A stretch of DNA of 64,000 nucleotides from Flectonema sp. DT1601 (GCA_964019425.1 OZ025837.1:491001-555000), one strand, 5' to 3'. Shown: positions 43,758 to 55,989, numbered from the stretch's first letter. A program made the numbers and translations. Notes: a model not told the origin generated them from the sequence alone.

Positions 43758-45290
43758 TCTTTTTTATTAATTTTCAGTTTAGCGTCTTGACCAGGACGGA
43801 AAATAGAAAGTGATCGACATAGTCGATCGATAAAAAAAACAATGATAACATTGTTTATTCTTTTTTTTTATTTTAAATTCTTTTTATTTATTTTTTAAAG
43901 AAAAAAAAAACGGAAAATAGAAATTAGTCGACAAAGTCGAACGATAAAAAAAAACAATGATAACATTGTTTACTCTTTTTTTTGTATTTTTTTTATATTC
44001 TTTTTTATTAATTTTGAAAAAAAAAAAAAAAAAACAATCAGTTTAGCGTCTTGACCAGGACGGAAGATAGAAAGTGATCGACATAGTCGATCGATAAAAA
44101 AACAATGATAACATTGTTTATTCTTTTTTTTTATTTTATTTTAAATTCTTTTTATTTATTTTTTAAAGAAAAAAAACGGAAAATAGAAATTAGTCAACAA
44201 AGTCGAACGGTAAAAAAAAAAACAATGATAACATTGTTTATTCTTTTTTTTTATTTTAAATTCTTTTTATTTATTTTTTAAAGAAAAAAAAACGGAAAAT
44301 AGAAATTAGTCGACAAAGTCGAACGATAAAAAAAACAATGATAACATTGTTTATTCTTTTTTTTGTATTTTTTATATTCTTTTTTATTAATTTTGAAAAA
44401 AAAAACAATCAGTTTAGCGTCTTGACCAGGACGGAAAATAGAAAGTGATCGACATAGTCGATCGATAAAAAAACAATGATAACATTGTTTATTCTTTTTT
44501 TTGTATTTTTTATATTCTTTTTTATTAATTTTGAAAAAAAAAACAATCAGTTTAGCGTCTTGACCAGGACGGAAAATAGAAAGTAATCGACATAGTCGAT
44601 CGATAAAAAAACAATGATAACATTGTTTATTCTTTTTTTTTATTTTAAATTCTTTTTATTTATTCTTTAAAGAAAAGAAACGGAAAATAGAAATTAGTCG
44701 ACAAAGTCGAACGATAAAAAAAAACAATGATAACATTGTTTATTCTTTTTTTTTTTTTTTTTTTTTTTTTATATTCTTTTTTTATTAATTTTGAAAAAAA
44801 AACAATCAGTTTAGCGTCTTGACCAGGGCGGAAAATAGAAAGTGATCGACATAGTCGATCGATAAAAAAACAATGATAACATTGTTTATTCTTTTTTTTT
44901 ATTTTAAATTCTTTTTATTTATTTTTTAAAGAAAAAAAACGGAAAATAGAAATTAGTCAACAAAGTCGAACAATAAAAAAAAACAATGATAACATTGTTT
45001 ATTCTTTTTTTTTTTTTTTTTTTTTATATTCTTTTTTATTAATTTTGAGAAAAAAAAAAACAATCAGTTTAGCGTCTTGACCAGGACGGAAAATAGAAAG
45101 TGATCGACATAGTCGATCGATAAAAAAAAAAACAATGATAACATTGTTTATTCTTTTTTTTTTTTTTTTATATTCTTTTTATTAATTTTTTAAAAAAAAA
45201 AACAATCAGTTTAGCGTCTTGACCAGGACGGAAAACTGGAAGTAATCGACATAGTCGATCGATAAAAAAAACAATGATAACATTGTTTCA
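42307..45290 (-). repeat. Satellite E array 8
   Basis: About 25 half-units with E1/E2 alternation through most of the block. It is similar to arrays 1 and 3 but with its own variants, such as attgtctattc near 43334. Confidence 0.9.
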
Positions 45291-45564
45291 TCTTTTATAT
45301 TTTTTAATTTTTTTTATATTTGAAGAAAAGAAAGAAAAAAAAAAAAAAAAAAAAACAAGCGGGATTGATCATAATGGGTGGCAGGGGTTGATATAACTTC
45401 ATTTGAAAATTCTTCTTTTTTAATTTCTTTTTTTTTTTTTTTTTTTTATTTAACAGGAGTTAAGATCACTTACATGAGTTAACACAACACAGATACGAGA
45501 GTAGCAAACTGAGGTAACACTACCAATTCAACAAAAAATAATCAGGATCGGACACAAGGAGAAA
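45291..45564 (-). repeat. Inverted piece of the LINE 3' region
   Basis: 45355-45470 is the reverse complement of about 14045-14160 (cgggattgatcataatggg, gttaagatcactt). The remainder, 45471-45564, is unassigned. Confidence 0.65.
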
Positions 45565-48500
45565 AACTGCCAGCTTCACGCAAAGTTTAAAAAATTGCCA
45601 GCTCCACAAAGTTTTCAAAAAATGCCAGCTCCACAAAGTTTTCAAAAACTGCCAGCTCCACAAAGTTTTCAAAAACTGCCAGCTCCACAGAGTTTAAAAA
45701 ATTGCCAGCTCCACAAAGTTTTCAAAAAATGCCAGCTCCACAAAGTTTTCAAAAACTGCCAGCTCCACAAAGTTTTCAAAAACTGCCAGCTCCACAGAGT
45801 TTAAAAAATTGCCAGCTCCACAAAGTTTTCAAAAAATGCCAGCTCCACAAAGTTTTCAAAAACTGCCAGCTCCACAGAGTTTAAAAATTGCCAGCTCCAC
45901 AAAGTTCAAAAACTGCCAGCTTCACGCAAAGTTTAAAAAATTGCCAGCTCCACAAAGTTTTCAAAAACTGCCAGCTCCACACGCAAAGTTTAAAAAACTG
46001 CCAGCTCCACAAAGTTCAAAAAACTGCCAGCTTCACGCAAAGTTTAAAAAATTACCAGCTCCACAAAGTTTTCAAAAACTGCCAGCTCCACAAAGTTTTC
46101 AAAAACTGCCAGCTCCACACGCAAAGTTTAAAAAATTGCCAGCTCCACAAAGTTTTCAAAAACTGCCAGCTCCACACGCAAAGTTTCAAAAACTGCCAGC
46201 TCCACACGCAAAGTTTAAAAAATAGCCAGCTCCACGCAAAGTTTAAAAAACTGCCAGCTTCACGCAAAGTTTAAAAAATTGCCAGCTCCACAAAGTTTTC
46301 AAAAACTGCCAGCTCCACACGCAAAGTTTAAAAAACTGCCAGCTCCACAAAGTTCAAAAAACTGCCAGCTTCACGCAAAGTTTAAAAAATTGCCAGCTCC
46401 ACAAAGTTTTCAAAAAATGCCAGCTCCACAAAGTTTTCAAAAACTGCCAGCTCCACACGCAAAGTTTAAAAAACTGCCAGCTCCACAAAGTTCAAAAAAC
46501 TGCCAGCTTCACGCAAAGTTTAAAAAATTGCCAGCTCCACAAAGTTTTCAAAAACTGCCAGCTCCACACGCAAAGTTTCAAAAACTGCCAGCTCCACAAA
46601 GTTTTCAAAAACTGCCAGCTCCACAGAGTTTAAAAATTGCCAGCTCCACAAAGTTCAAAAACTGCCAGCTTCACGCAAAGTTTAAAAAATTGCCAGCTCC
46701 ACAAAGTTTTCAAAAACTGCCAGCTCCACACGCAAAGTTTAAAAAACTGCCAGCTCCACAAAGTTCAAAAAACTGCCAGCTTCACGCAAAGTTTAAAAAA
46801 TTACCAGCTCCACAAAGTTTTCAAAAACTGCCAGCTCCACAAAGTTTTCAAAAACTGCCAGCTCCACACGCAAAGTTTAAAAAATTGCCAGCTCCACAAA
46901 GTTTTCAAAAACTGCCAGCTCCACACGCAAAGTTTAAAAAATAGCCAGCTCCACGCAAAGTTTAAAAAACTGCCAGCTTCACGCAAAGTTTAAAAAATTG
47001 CCAGCTCCACAAAGTTTTCAAAAACTGCCAGCTCCACACGCAAAGTTTAAAAAACTGCCAGCTCCACAAAGTTCAAAAAACTGCCAGCTTCACGCAAAGT
47101 TTAAAAAATTGCCAGCTCCACAAAGTTCAAAAAACTGCCAGCTTCATGCAAAGTTTTAAAAACTGTCAGCTCCACACACAAATCTTAAAAACTGCCAGCT
47201 CCACAAAGTTTAAAAAATTGCTAGCTCCACACGCAAAGTTCAAAAAATTGCCAGCTCCACAAAGTTTTCAAAAACTGCCAGCTCCACACGCAAAGTTTCA
47301 AAAACTGCCAGCTCCACACGCAAAGTTTAAAAAATAGCCAGCTCCACGCAAAGTTTAAAAAACTGCCAGCTTCACGCAAAGTTTAAAAAATTGCCAGCTC
47401 CACAAAGTTTTCAAAAACTGCCAGCTCCACACGCAAAGTTTAAAAAACTGCCAGCTCCACAAAGTTCAAAAAACTGCCAGCTTCATGCAAAGTTTAAAAA
47501 ATTGCCAGCTCCACAAAGTTTTAAAAACTGTCAGCTCCACACACAAATCTTAAAAACTGCCAGTTCCACAAAGAGTTCAAAAACTGCCAGCTCCACAAAG
47601 TTTAAAAAATTGCTAGCTCCACACGCAAAGTTCAAAAAATTGCCAGCTCCACAAAGTTTAAAAAATAGCCAGCTCCACGCAAAGTTTAAAAAACTGCCAG
47701 CTCCACAAAGTTCAAAAACTGCCAACTCCACAAAGTTTTCAAAAACTGCCAGCTCCACAGAGTTTAAAAATTGCCAGCTCCACAAAGTTTTCAAAAACTG
47801 CCAGCTCCACACGCAAAGTTTAAAAAACTGCCAGCTCCACAAAGTTCAAAAAACTGCCAGCTTCACGCAAAGTTTAAAAAATTGCCAGCTCCACAAAGTT
47901 TTAAAAACTGTCAGCTCCACACACAAATCTTAAAAACTGCCAGTTCCACAAAGAGTTCAAAAACTGCCAGCTCCACAAAGTTTAAAAAATTGCTAGCTCC
48001 ACACGCAAAGTTCAAAAAATTGCCAGCTCCACAAAGTTTAAAAAATAGCCAGCTCCACGCAAAGTTTAAAAAACTGCCAGCTCCACAAAGTTCAAAAACT
48101 GCCAACTCCACAAAGTTTTCAAAAACTGCCAGCTCCACAGAGTTTAAAAATTGCCAGCTCCACAAAGTTTTCAAAAACTGCCAGCTCCACACGCAAAGTT
48201 TAAAAAACTGCCAGCTCCACAAAGTTCAAAAAACTGCCAGCTTCACGCAAAGTTTAAAAAATTGCCAGCTCCACAAAGTTTTAAAAACTGTCAGCTCCAC
48301 ACACAAATCTTAAAAACTGCCAGTTCCACAAAGTGTTCAAAAACTGCCAGCTCCACAAAGTTTAAAAAATTGCTAGCTCCACACGCAAAGTTCAAAAAAT
48401 TGCCAGCTCCACAAAGTTTAAAAAATAGCCAGCTCCACGCAAAGTTTAAAAAACTGCCAGCTCCACAAAGTTTCAAAAACTGCCAGCTCCACACGCAAAG

Positions 48501-51500
48501 TTTAAAAAACTGCCAACTCCACAAAGTTTCAAAAACTGCCAGCTCCACAAACAAAGTTTAAAAAATTGCCAGCTCCACAAAGTTTTTAAAAACTGCCAGC
48601 TCCACACGCAAAGTTTAAAAAATTGCCAGCTCCACAAAGTTTTCAAAAACTGCCAGCTCCACACGCAAAGTTTCAAAAACTGCCAGCTCCACACGCAAAG
48701 TTTAAAAAACTGCCAACTCCACAAAGTTTCAAAAACTGCCAGCTCCACAAACAAAGTTTAAAAAATTGCCAGCTCCACAAAGTTTTTAAAAACTGCCAGC
48801 TCCACACGCAAAGTTTAAAAAATTGCCAGCTCCACAAAGTTTAAAAAATTGCCAGCTCCACAAAGTTTTTAAAAACTGCCAGCTCCACACGCAAAGTTTA
48901 AAAAATTGCCAGCTCCACAAAGTTTTCAAAAACTGCCAGCTCCACAAAGTTTAAAAAATTGCCAGCTCCACAAACAAAGTTTAAAAAATTGCCAGCTCCA
49001 CAAAGTTTTCAAAAACTGCCAGCTCCACACGCAAAGTTTCAAAAACTGCCAGCTCCACACGCAAAGTTTAAAAAATAGCCAGCTCCACGCAAAGTTTTAA
49101 AAACTGCCAGCTTCACGCAAAGTTTAAAAAATTGCCAGCTCCACAAAGTTTTCAAAAACTGCCAGCTCCACACGCAAAGTTTAAAAAACTGCCAGCTCCA
49201 CAAAGTTCAAAAAACTGCCAGCTTCACGCAAAGTTTAAAAAATTGCCAGCTCCACAAAGTTTTAAAAACTGTCAGCTCCACACACAAATCTTAAAAACTG
49301 CCAGTTCCACAAAGTGTTCAAAAACTGCCAGCTCCACAAAGTTTAAAAAATTGCTAGCTCCACACGCAAAGTTCAAAAAATTGCCAGCTCCACAAAGTTT
49401 AAAAAATAGCCAGCTCCACGCAAAGTTTAAAAAACTGCCAGCTCCACAAAGTTCAAAAACTGCCAACTCCACAAAGTTTTCAAAAACTGCCAGCTCCACA
49501 GAGTTTAAAAATTGCCAGCTCCACAAAGTTTTCAAAAACTGCCAGCTCCACACGCAAAGTTTAAAAAACTGCCAGCTCCACAAAGTTCAAAAAACTGCCA
49601 GCTTCACGCAAAGTTTAAAAAATTGCCAGCTCCACAAAGTTTTCAAAAACTGCCAGCTCCACACGCAAAGTTTCAAAAACTGCCAGCTCCACAAAGTTTT
49701 CAAAAACTGCCAGCTCCACACGCAAAGTTTAAAAAATTGCCAGCTCCACAAAGTTTTCAAAAACTGCCAGCTCCACACGCAAAGTTTCAAAAACTGCCAG
49801 CTCCACACGCAAAGTTTAAAAAATAGCCAGCTCCACGCAAAGTTTAAAAAACTGCCAGCTCCACAAAGTTCAAAAACTGCCAACTCCACAAAGTTTTCAA
49901 AAACTGCCAGCTCCACAGAGTTTAAAAATTGCCAGCTCCACAAAGTTTTCAAAAACTGCCAGCTCCACAAAGTTCAAAAACTGCCAGCTCCACACGCAAA
50001 GTTTAAAAAATTGCCAGCTCCACAAAGTTTTTAAAAACTGCCAGCTCCACACGCAAAGTTCAAAAACTGCCAGCTCCACACGCAAAGTTTAAAAAACTGC
50101 CAGCTCCACAAAGTTCAAAAACTGCCAACTCCACAAAGTTTTCAAAAACTGCCAGCTCCACAGAGTTTAAAAATTGCCAGCTCCACAAAGTTTTCAAAAA
50201 CTGCCAGCTCCACAAAGTTCAAAAACTGCCAGCTCCACACGCAAAGTTTAAAAAATTGCCTGCTCCACAAAGTTTTTAAAAACTGCCAGCTCCACACGCA
50301 AAGTTTAAAAAATAGCCAGCTCCACGCAAAGTTTAAAAAACTGCCAGCTCCACAAAGTTCAAAAACTGCCAACTCCACAAAGTTTTCAAAAACTGCCAGC
50401 TCCACAGAGTTTAAAAAATTGCCAGCTCCACAAAGTTTTCAAAAACTGCCAGCTCCACAAAGTTCAAAAACTGCCAGCTCCACACGCAAAGTTTAAAAAA
50501 TTGCCAGCTCCACAAAGTTTTTAAAAACTGCCAGCTCCACACGCAAAGTTTCAAAAACTGCCAGCTCCACAAAGTTCAAAAACTGCCAGCTCCACAAAGT
50601 TTCCAAAAACTGCCAGCTCCACAAAGTTTTCAAAAATTGCCAGCTCCACAAAGTTTTCAAAAACTGCCAGCTCCACAAAGTTCAAAAACTGCCAGCTTCA
50701 CGCAAAGTTTTAAAAACTGCCAGCTCCACAAGGTTTTTAAAAACTGCCAGCTCCACACGCAAAGTTTCAAAAACTGCCAGCTCCACAAAGTTTTCAAAAA
50801 CTGCCAGCTAGCTCCACAAAGTTTTCAAAAACTGCCAGCTCCACACGCAAAGTTTAAAAAATTGCCAGCTCCACAAAGTTTTCAAAAACTGCCAGCTCCA
50901 CAAAGTTCAAAAACTGCCAGCTCCACACGCAAAGTTTAAAAAATTGCCAGCTCCACAAAGTTTTTAAAAACTGCCAGCTCCACACGCAAAGTTCAAAAAC
51001 TGCCAGCTCCACACGCAAAGTTTCAAAAACTGCCAGCTCCACACGCAAAGTTTTAAAAACTGCCAGCTCCACAAGGTTTTTAAAAACTGCCAGCTCCAAA
51101 CACAAAGTTTTAAAAACTGCCAGCTCCACACGCAAAGTTTCAAAAACTGCCAGCTCCCCAGGCAGAATTTAAAAAACTACCAGCTCCACAAAGTTTCAAA
51201 AACTGCCAGCTCCACACACAGAGTTTCAAAAACTGTCAGCTCCACACGCAAAGTTTAAAAAACTACCAGCTCCAGAAGGTTTTCAAAAATTGCCAGCTCC
51301 ACACTCAAAGTTCAAAAACTGCCAGCTCCACAAAGTTTTTAAAAACTGTCAGCACCACACGCAAAGTTTAAAAAACTACCAGCTCCAAAAGGTTTTCAAA
51401 AACTGCCAGCTCCCCAGGCAAAATTTAAAAAACTACCAGCTCCACAAAGTTTCAAAAACTGCCAGCTCCACACACAGAGTTTCAAAAACTGTCAGCTCCA

Positions 51501-52170
51501 CACGCAAAGTTTAAAAAACTACCAGCTCCAGAAGGTTTTCAAAAATTGCCAGCTCCACACTCAAAGTTCAAAAACTGCCAGCTCCACAAAGTTTTTAAAA
51601 ACTGTCAGCACCACACGCAAAGTTTAAAAAACTACCAGCTCCACAAGGTTTTCAAAAACTGCCAGCTCCACACTCAAAGTTCAAAAACTGCCAGCTCCAC
51701 AAAGTTTCAAAAATTGCCAGCTCCACACGCAAAGTTTAAAAAACTGTCAGCTCCACACGCAAAGTTTAAAAAATTGCCAGCTCCACAAAGTTTTCAAAAA
51801 CAGCCAGCTCCACAAGGTTTTCAAAAACTGCCAGCTCCACACGCAAAGTTCAAAAACTGCCAGCTCCACACACAAAGTTTCAATAACTGTCAGCTCCACA
51901 TGCAAAATTTAAAAAATTGCCAGCTCCACAAAGTTTCAAAAACAGCCAGCTCCACAAACAAAGTTTAAAAAATTGCCAGCTCCACAGAGTTTAAAAAGTG
52001 CCAGCTCCACAAAGTTTTCAAAAACAGCCAGCTCCACAAACAAAGTTTAAAAAATTGCCAGCTCCACAGAGTTTAAAAAGTGCCAGCTCCACAAAGTTTT
52101 CAAAAACTGCCAGCTCCACAAAGTTTTCAAAAACTGCCAGCTCAACACGCAAAGTTTTAAAAAATCCCCA
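45565..52170 (+). repeat. Minisatellite D, block 3 (6.6 kb)
   Basis: Roughly 235 units of 25-31 bases. Higher-order repeats are visible: a 380-base segment starting near 47391 recurs at 47771 and 48151 and again at 49132, and a 107-base segment recurs at 45595 and 45702. Units become more diverged towards the right (CCACACTCAAAG, CCCCAGGCA), as expected for the edge of an array. Frames of up to 300 codons are open because the unit lacks stops in several phases. Confidence 0.9.
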
Positions 52171-52460
52171 ATGCCAGTAAACATATGGAAAAAATGCTAA
52201 GAGGAACCCCCTATTAACACCTAAGACATCTAAACTGCTGCGCAGCTTATGCCCAATGCGCTAACAGGTAATTCCCTGACACTTGGATCAAGAAATCAAA
52301 GTTCAGAGTGCATCTCAGCATGAATGAGAGAATTTCCCCTCGCTTTTTTTGAACAAGAGGGGACAACCAATATCACAAATTTTGTATCGAAAACACGAAA
52401 CTTTCATAAACTGCCACAAGAAGTTTTAAAAAACTGCCAGCTCCACACAAAATTTCTTTT
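52171..52460 (+). repeat. Diverged family C fragment
   Basis: aatgctaagaggaacccc through ctctcagcatgaatgag matches, with substitutions, the reverse complement of about 19500-19690. A stray D unit follows at 52420-52450. Confidence 0.7.
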
Positions 52461-52574
52461 TTCTGGAAAAAAAAAAGTCTCTAAAAATCCAACATTCTGA
52501 TGCTCTCTTCCTTGTAAGTCAATCGTTCTGCGGTTTCACTTCTATCTGCCACCAGCCACTACTTCGTACCAACT

Positions 52575-52847
52575 ATGAACCAAACCGACAGAACTGACGT
52601 TGAGGCTGTTCCACTGTCTGATAGTGATGTGTTTACTGACTCCACATCGCTGCTCTCTAGGGCGTTTGAAAACTCGTATAGAACCTCAAGGACATTTCGC
52701 ATGACTAGGAAAGACAAGACGTGGATAAGTCTCGATTGTGCTGTGGAGAAATGTAAGTGGAAGCTGAGATCCAGCTTGATTAAGGGTGAGTTTTGTATCA
52801 CCAAAATGATTGAGCACCGGAGGAGCATCGAGGATCCGACGGATTAG
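52575..52847 (+). pseudogene. MULE transposase, N-terminal zinc-binding domain
   Basis: 90 codons. The domain shows C-x4-C-x-W (CAVEKCKWKL), then FCITKMIEHRRS, as in the MuDR/FLYWCH-type DNA-binding fold of MULE proteins. The expected last cysteine after the histidine is not present (HRRS). An acidic Ser/Asp-rich leader precedes it. Confidence 0.7.
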
Positions 52848-53012
52848 CAGAGTGGATTGCTCTTAAGCTGAAGACTTTTCTCTAAAGCTGAAGACTTTTC
52901 GAGAGGCAGAGATAACAGCCCGCACGGTGGAGAGAGGCCTGGATCTTGCAAGGAAGATGGTCTTCGGTGACCTAGAGAAGGTGTACGCCTTATAGGGCCG
53001 CTGTTCAGAGAG

Positions 53013-53552
53013 TTGGAGTCGGTTAACCCCGACATGACATGGGACGTGGAAAATCGGCCGGATGGAGCGTTTTTAAGGTGCTTCTGGTCGTTTTTACCAC
53101 CAGAAATGCTGTTAGACATGGTCCCGATTTTATCATCGGACACTTGTTCCCTCATGGGGGACTTTGGGGGTGTCTTGTATACTATGTCGGTGGTAGATGG
53201 AAACAACCAGGTCATACCCCTGGAATTTAGTATCGGGATTGCTGAGGATCTTGATGGGTGGCGGTACCATCACGGACACATATGCACTTATTTTGATGAG
53301 TGCCTGACAGACTTCACGCTTGTCTCGGATAGGCAAAAAGGACTCGAGTCCGATAACACCCTCCAGACCTTTTTGTCTCATCACGGGATGTGCGTGAAAC
53401 ATCTGGTGGACAACGTGTGTAGTGAGACTGCGATTCCCAAAAAAGACTCGTCAAGTCTCATTTGGTCTATTGCAAAGGACGGTTGCAAGGACTCGGTCAC
53501 GCGGAAACTTGAAGAAATTGCCAAGCAGTACGGAGTGGACGCGGTTATTTTT
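53013..53552 (+). pseudogene. MULE transposase, DDE catalytic core
   Basis: ILSSDTCSL supplies the first catalytic Asp. GGVLYTMSVVDGNNQVIPLEF is the typical beta-strand block that follows. TLVSDRQKGL gives the second Asp, and HHGMCVKHLVDN the C/H motif. The frame runs on to KQYGVDAV, where foreign sequence starts. The actual 3' end of this open frame (53570) lies in that insert. Confidence 0.85.
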
Positions 53553-54195
53553 TGGGGGGGAATTAAATAGGCAAGGCTTTTGGCCATGGCCTTTCCCTGT
53601 AGACAAAAAGAAAGATGAAATAAATACAAAAGTAAAATGAACAATTAAAGAACCTCATACAAGGTTGGCGTCGCCCCGTCACGTCCATCCATCGATCCTT
53701 CTTCATCGTCTCGCATCTCCAAGGCGTAACAACAAGAGGAAATAAATTAATGACAAACCTGTTTTTATTTACATTCTGTGGTGACATTCCGCTTATAACA
53801 GAGGAAACGTTTATTGATAAGGGATGCCAAGGAGTGCACAAAGTCAGACAACGAAAAGATCGACATCAGTTAGATGGCTGCGAGTAACCTGTAGCTGTAC
53901 TTAGTTGTTTTATTGTTGCGGGTTTTTTACCCAAGTAAAATAATGACATCGAAGTTTGACTTCTTTGCCCACAACTGCGCATTGGCAGCAAAGAACAGAA
54001 AGAAAGCAAACTGTTTAATCCCGATTGGGAACATACTCTCAACTGACGCCCAGTGAAGTTGGGAAATCAGAGCGTCAGCCGCTCATAGCGACTTATCTTG
54101 GTTTATGCCCCAAGAGGCCCTGCGCCCATTACCCAATCTTGTTTCTACCTTTAAAAAAAGAGAGATGGATTAAACAGATCGCGAGACTTTGCTCG
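53553..54195 (+). mobile_element. Diverged family-A-type element inserted in the MULE gene
   Basis: Interrupts the transposase between KQYGVDAV and AYIEDTGLRRWCEAY. It has family A landmarks in order: the hairpin AAGGC-TTTTG-GCCAT (53573-53587) then GGCCTTTCCCTG; gacaaacctgtt (about 53753); acaacgaaaagatcgacatc; gcgggttttttaccc; ATCCC-GATT-GGGA; GTGAAGTT (54053-54060); and GCGACTTA. Most intervening bases differ from family A at 1544-2820, including the stems. Insertion into a gene shows the family is, or was, mobile. The edges are uncertain by about 15 bases. Confidence 0.65.
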
Positions 54196-54400
54196 CCGAC
54201 TCCCAGCCTACATAGAAGACACAGGTTTGCGAAGGTGGTGTGAGGCTTACTAGCCGCCTAGCACACTTCGATATGATACATTCACTTCCAATACGAGTGA
54301 ATGTATTAACAGTGTGTTCAAAGAAGCTCGTCAAACCTCGATTCTGGGGATTATAAGATCGACACGAATGTGGATCGCTGATACATTGATGACAGTGGCA
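54196..54400 (+). pseudogene. MULE transposase, third-acid region
   Basis: AYIEDTGLRRWCEAY, a stop, then FTSNTSECINSVFKEARQ and SILGIIRSTRMWIAD. TSNxxExxNSVFKEAR is the conserved MULE block holding the catalytic Glu, here at SEC. Confidence 0.75.
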
Positions 54401-54525
54401 GCGTGGCTAGCCAATCTTGCCTCTTTCCATTTGACAGCGTTCTCCACAGGAGGCCCGAATTAGCGGAGCTCCTGCCTTAACTGTTTTGGAACAAAACCAG
54501 ATACCCTTGAATCAAGATACAAGCG

Positions 54526-54735
54526 TTGTTCGTTGTTGCGACAGGTGTGACGAAGCAAGACATGTTAGCGTACGCCAAGGCTTTGTCCGATGAGCTGAAA
54601 AGGATGGGTCTTCCGAACGAGACGGTGAAGCAACTTGCGGCTGCATTGTGCCAACGGAGCGGCGTTACCAATCAACCAGACGATGCCGATTCGGAGACAA
54701 TTACTGATATCGTGAGACAATTACTGATATCGTGA
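54526..54735 (+). pseudogene. Possible C-terminal MULE segment
   Basis: A 69-codon frame, helical and charged (KQDMLAYAKALSDELKRMGL), ends in the 20-bp repeat. I recognise no domain. Position suggests the transposase C-terminus. Confidence 0.35.
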
Positions 54736-54932
54736 GACAATTACTGATATCGTGAGACAATTACTGATATCGTGAGACAATTACTGATATCGTGAGACAA
54801 TTACTGATATCGTGAGACAATTACTGATATCGTGAGACAATTACTGATATCGTGAGACAATTACTGATATCGTGAGACAATTACTGATATCGTGAGACAA
54901 TTACTGATATCGTGAGACAATTACTGATATCG
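54693..54932 (+). repeat. 20-bp tandem repeat, about 12 copies
   Basis: The unit gagacaattactgatatcgt is nearly perfect throughout. Because 20 is not a multiple of 3, each copy shifts the reading phase and a TGA appears in one phase, so expansion would disable any frame across it. Confidence 0.9.
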
Positions 54933-55176
54933 TGGGCTTTACTTCAGAAAGAATATCTAAAGTTAGCAGTGTTGATTACGTGGAAGACAGCATCTCGTCG
55001 ACAATGTTCCGCAGCTGGACCTCGATGCAGTCAGGCCGATGATGTCGGTAGCTAGACGGAAGAAGTTCGATGACATCAAAGACTCCAGTAACCTCAATCT
55101 TAGGAGGAATGTCAAGTGTGCTTCCAACGAGGGGAAGGGGATATACTTCAAGGGGAAGGGGAAAAAACTCCGATAG

Positions 55177-55989
55177 TTTTTCGATTACAGGAAACAAGTT
55201 ATGGAAAAAAAAATACGAATCTTGCCTACCTACATCTATATTGACGTATATATTTATCACCCTCTAGTTGTTTATGTTGATCCTGATCCATCTCTTCCGC
55301 TTCCTCTTTTAGTCTTTCTACTATAATGTGATTGTTTGTTCAACCCATTTACCAACCCAATGCTACCTGTTATGTTTTGCTACTATGTGAGAAGCTTACA
55401 TTTATTCCTCAACACAGACACAACTAAATAAGATGGGACGAGATGGATCTTTAAACTCGACTTGGTTCTTTTTTCAATTGTTCATCAGTTCTGTTAATTT
55501 AGTGTACCGTTTACGGTGTTTGTTTGTATATAAGTGTGGAATTGGAAATCTTACATTAATTCTCCCCCAGAGACAATCAACAACTTGTTTAAAGTTGGTC
55601 TGCTCGTTTTATTCATAATTATTAAATTGGTTATTTCTTTTATTTTATTAGAATATTTCCCTTTTACGGTATTTATGAGTTTCTGAGCAAATGCATTAAG
55701 TGAAGAAAGTATTTCGCATTCTTGTATTCTAGAGGTACGTGTTTTACCAACGATGGACTCCTTCTGGTTGCGACATTAATTTTTCTCATTCTTTTTTCCC
55801 ACAGGCAGTGAAAAGTACGTGGCAGTTTGATTGGCTGACAGTTTGATATATATTGGTATATGTAAATCGTTAATCTTAAATTTCCCTTTTCCTTCCACAG
55901 TTATTATTAATAAAAAAAAAAAAAAAAAAAAACTTAATAAAAAAAAAAAAAAAAACAATAACAAAAACATCACCTGCTCCCTTGAAACA
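55177..55989 (+). promoter_or_regulatory. Upstream region of the giant gene: candidate TATA box and 5'-UTR intron
   Basis: TATATAA at 55527-55533 could be a TATA box. AG/GTACGT at 55733-55740 is a good 5' splice site. Pyrimidine-rich 3' splice sites end at 55804 (ttttttcccacag) and 55900 (ttccttccacag), giving a 70- or 166-base intron before the start codon. A-tracts follow at 55911-55960. No other gene is seen here. Confidence 0.4.

Larger units (their letters stand above)
52575..55176 (+). mobile_element. Mutator-like (MULE) DNA transposon transposase gene, broken
   Basis: Recognisable parts appear in the right order. An N-terminal zinc-binding domain lies at 52575-52844, a linker near 52900-53010, the catalytic domain at 53013-53552, and the third-acid region at about 54200-54390. 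A tail with a basic end (VARRKKFDD to GKGKKLR) stops at 55174-55176. The gene is disabled by frame changes, a stop after the zinc domain and another in the linker, a 650-base repeat insertion and a 20-bp repeat expansion. No terminal inverted repeats were found. Confidence 0.75.
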
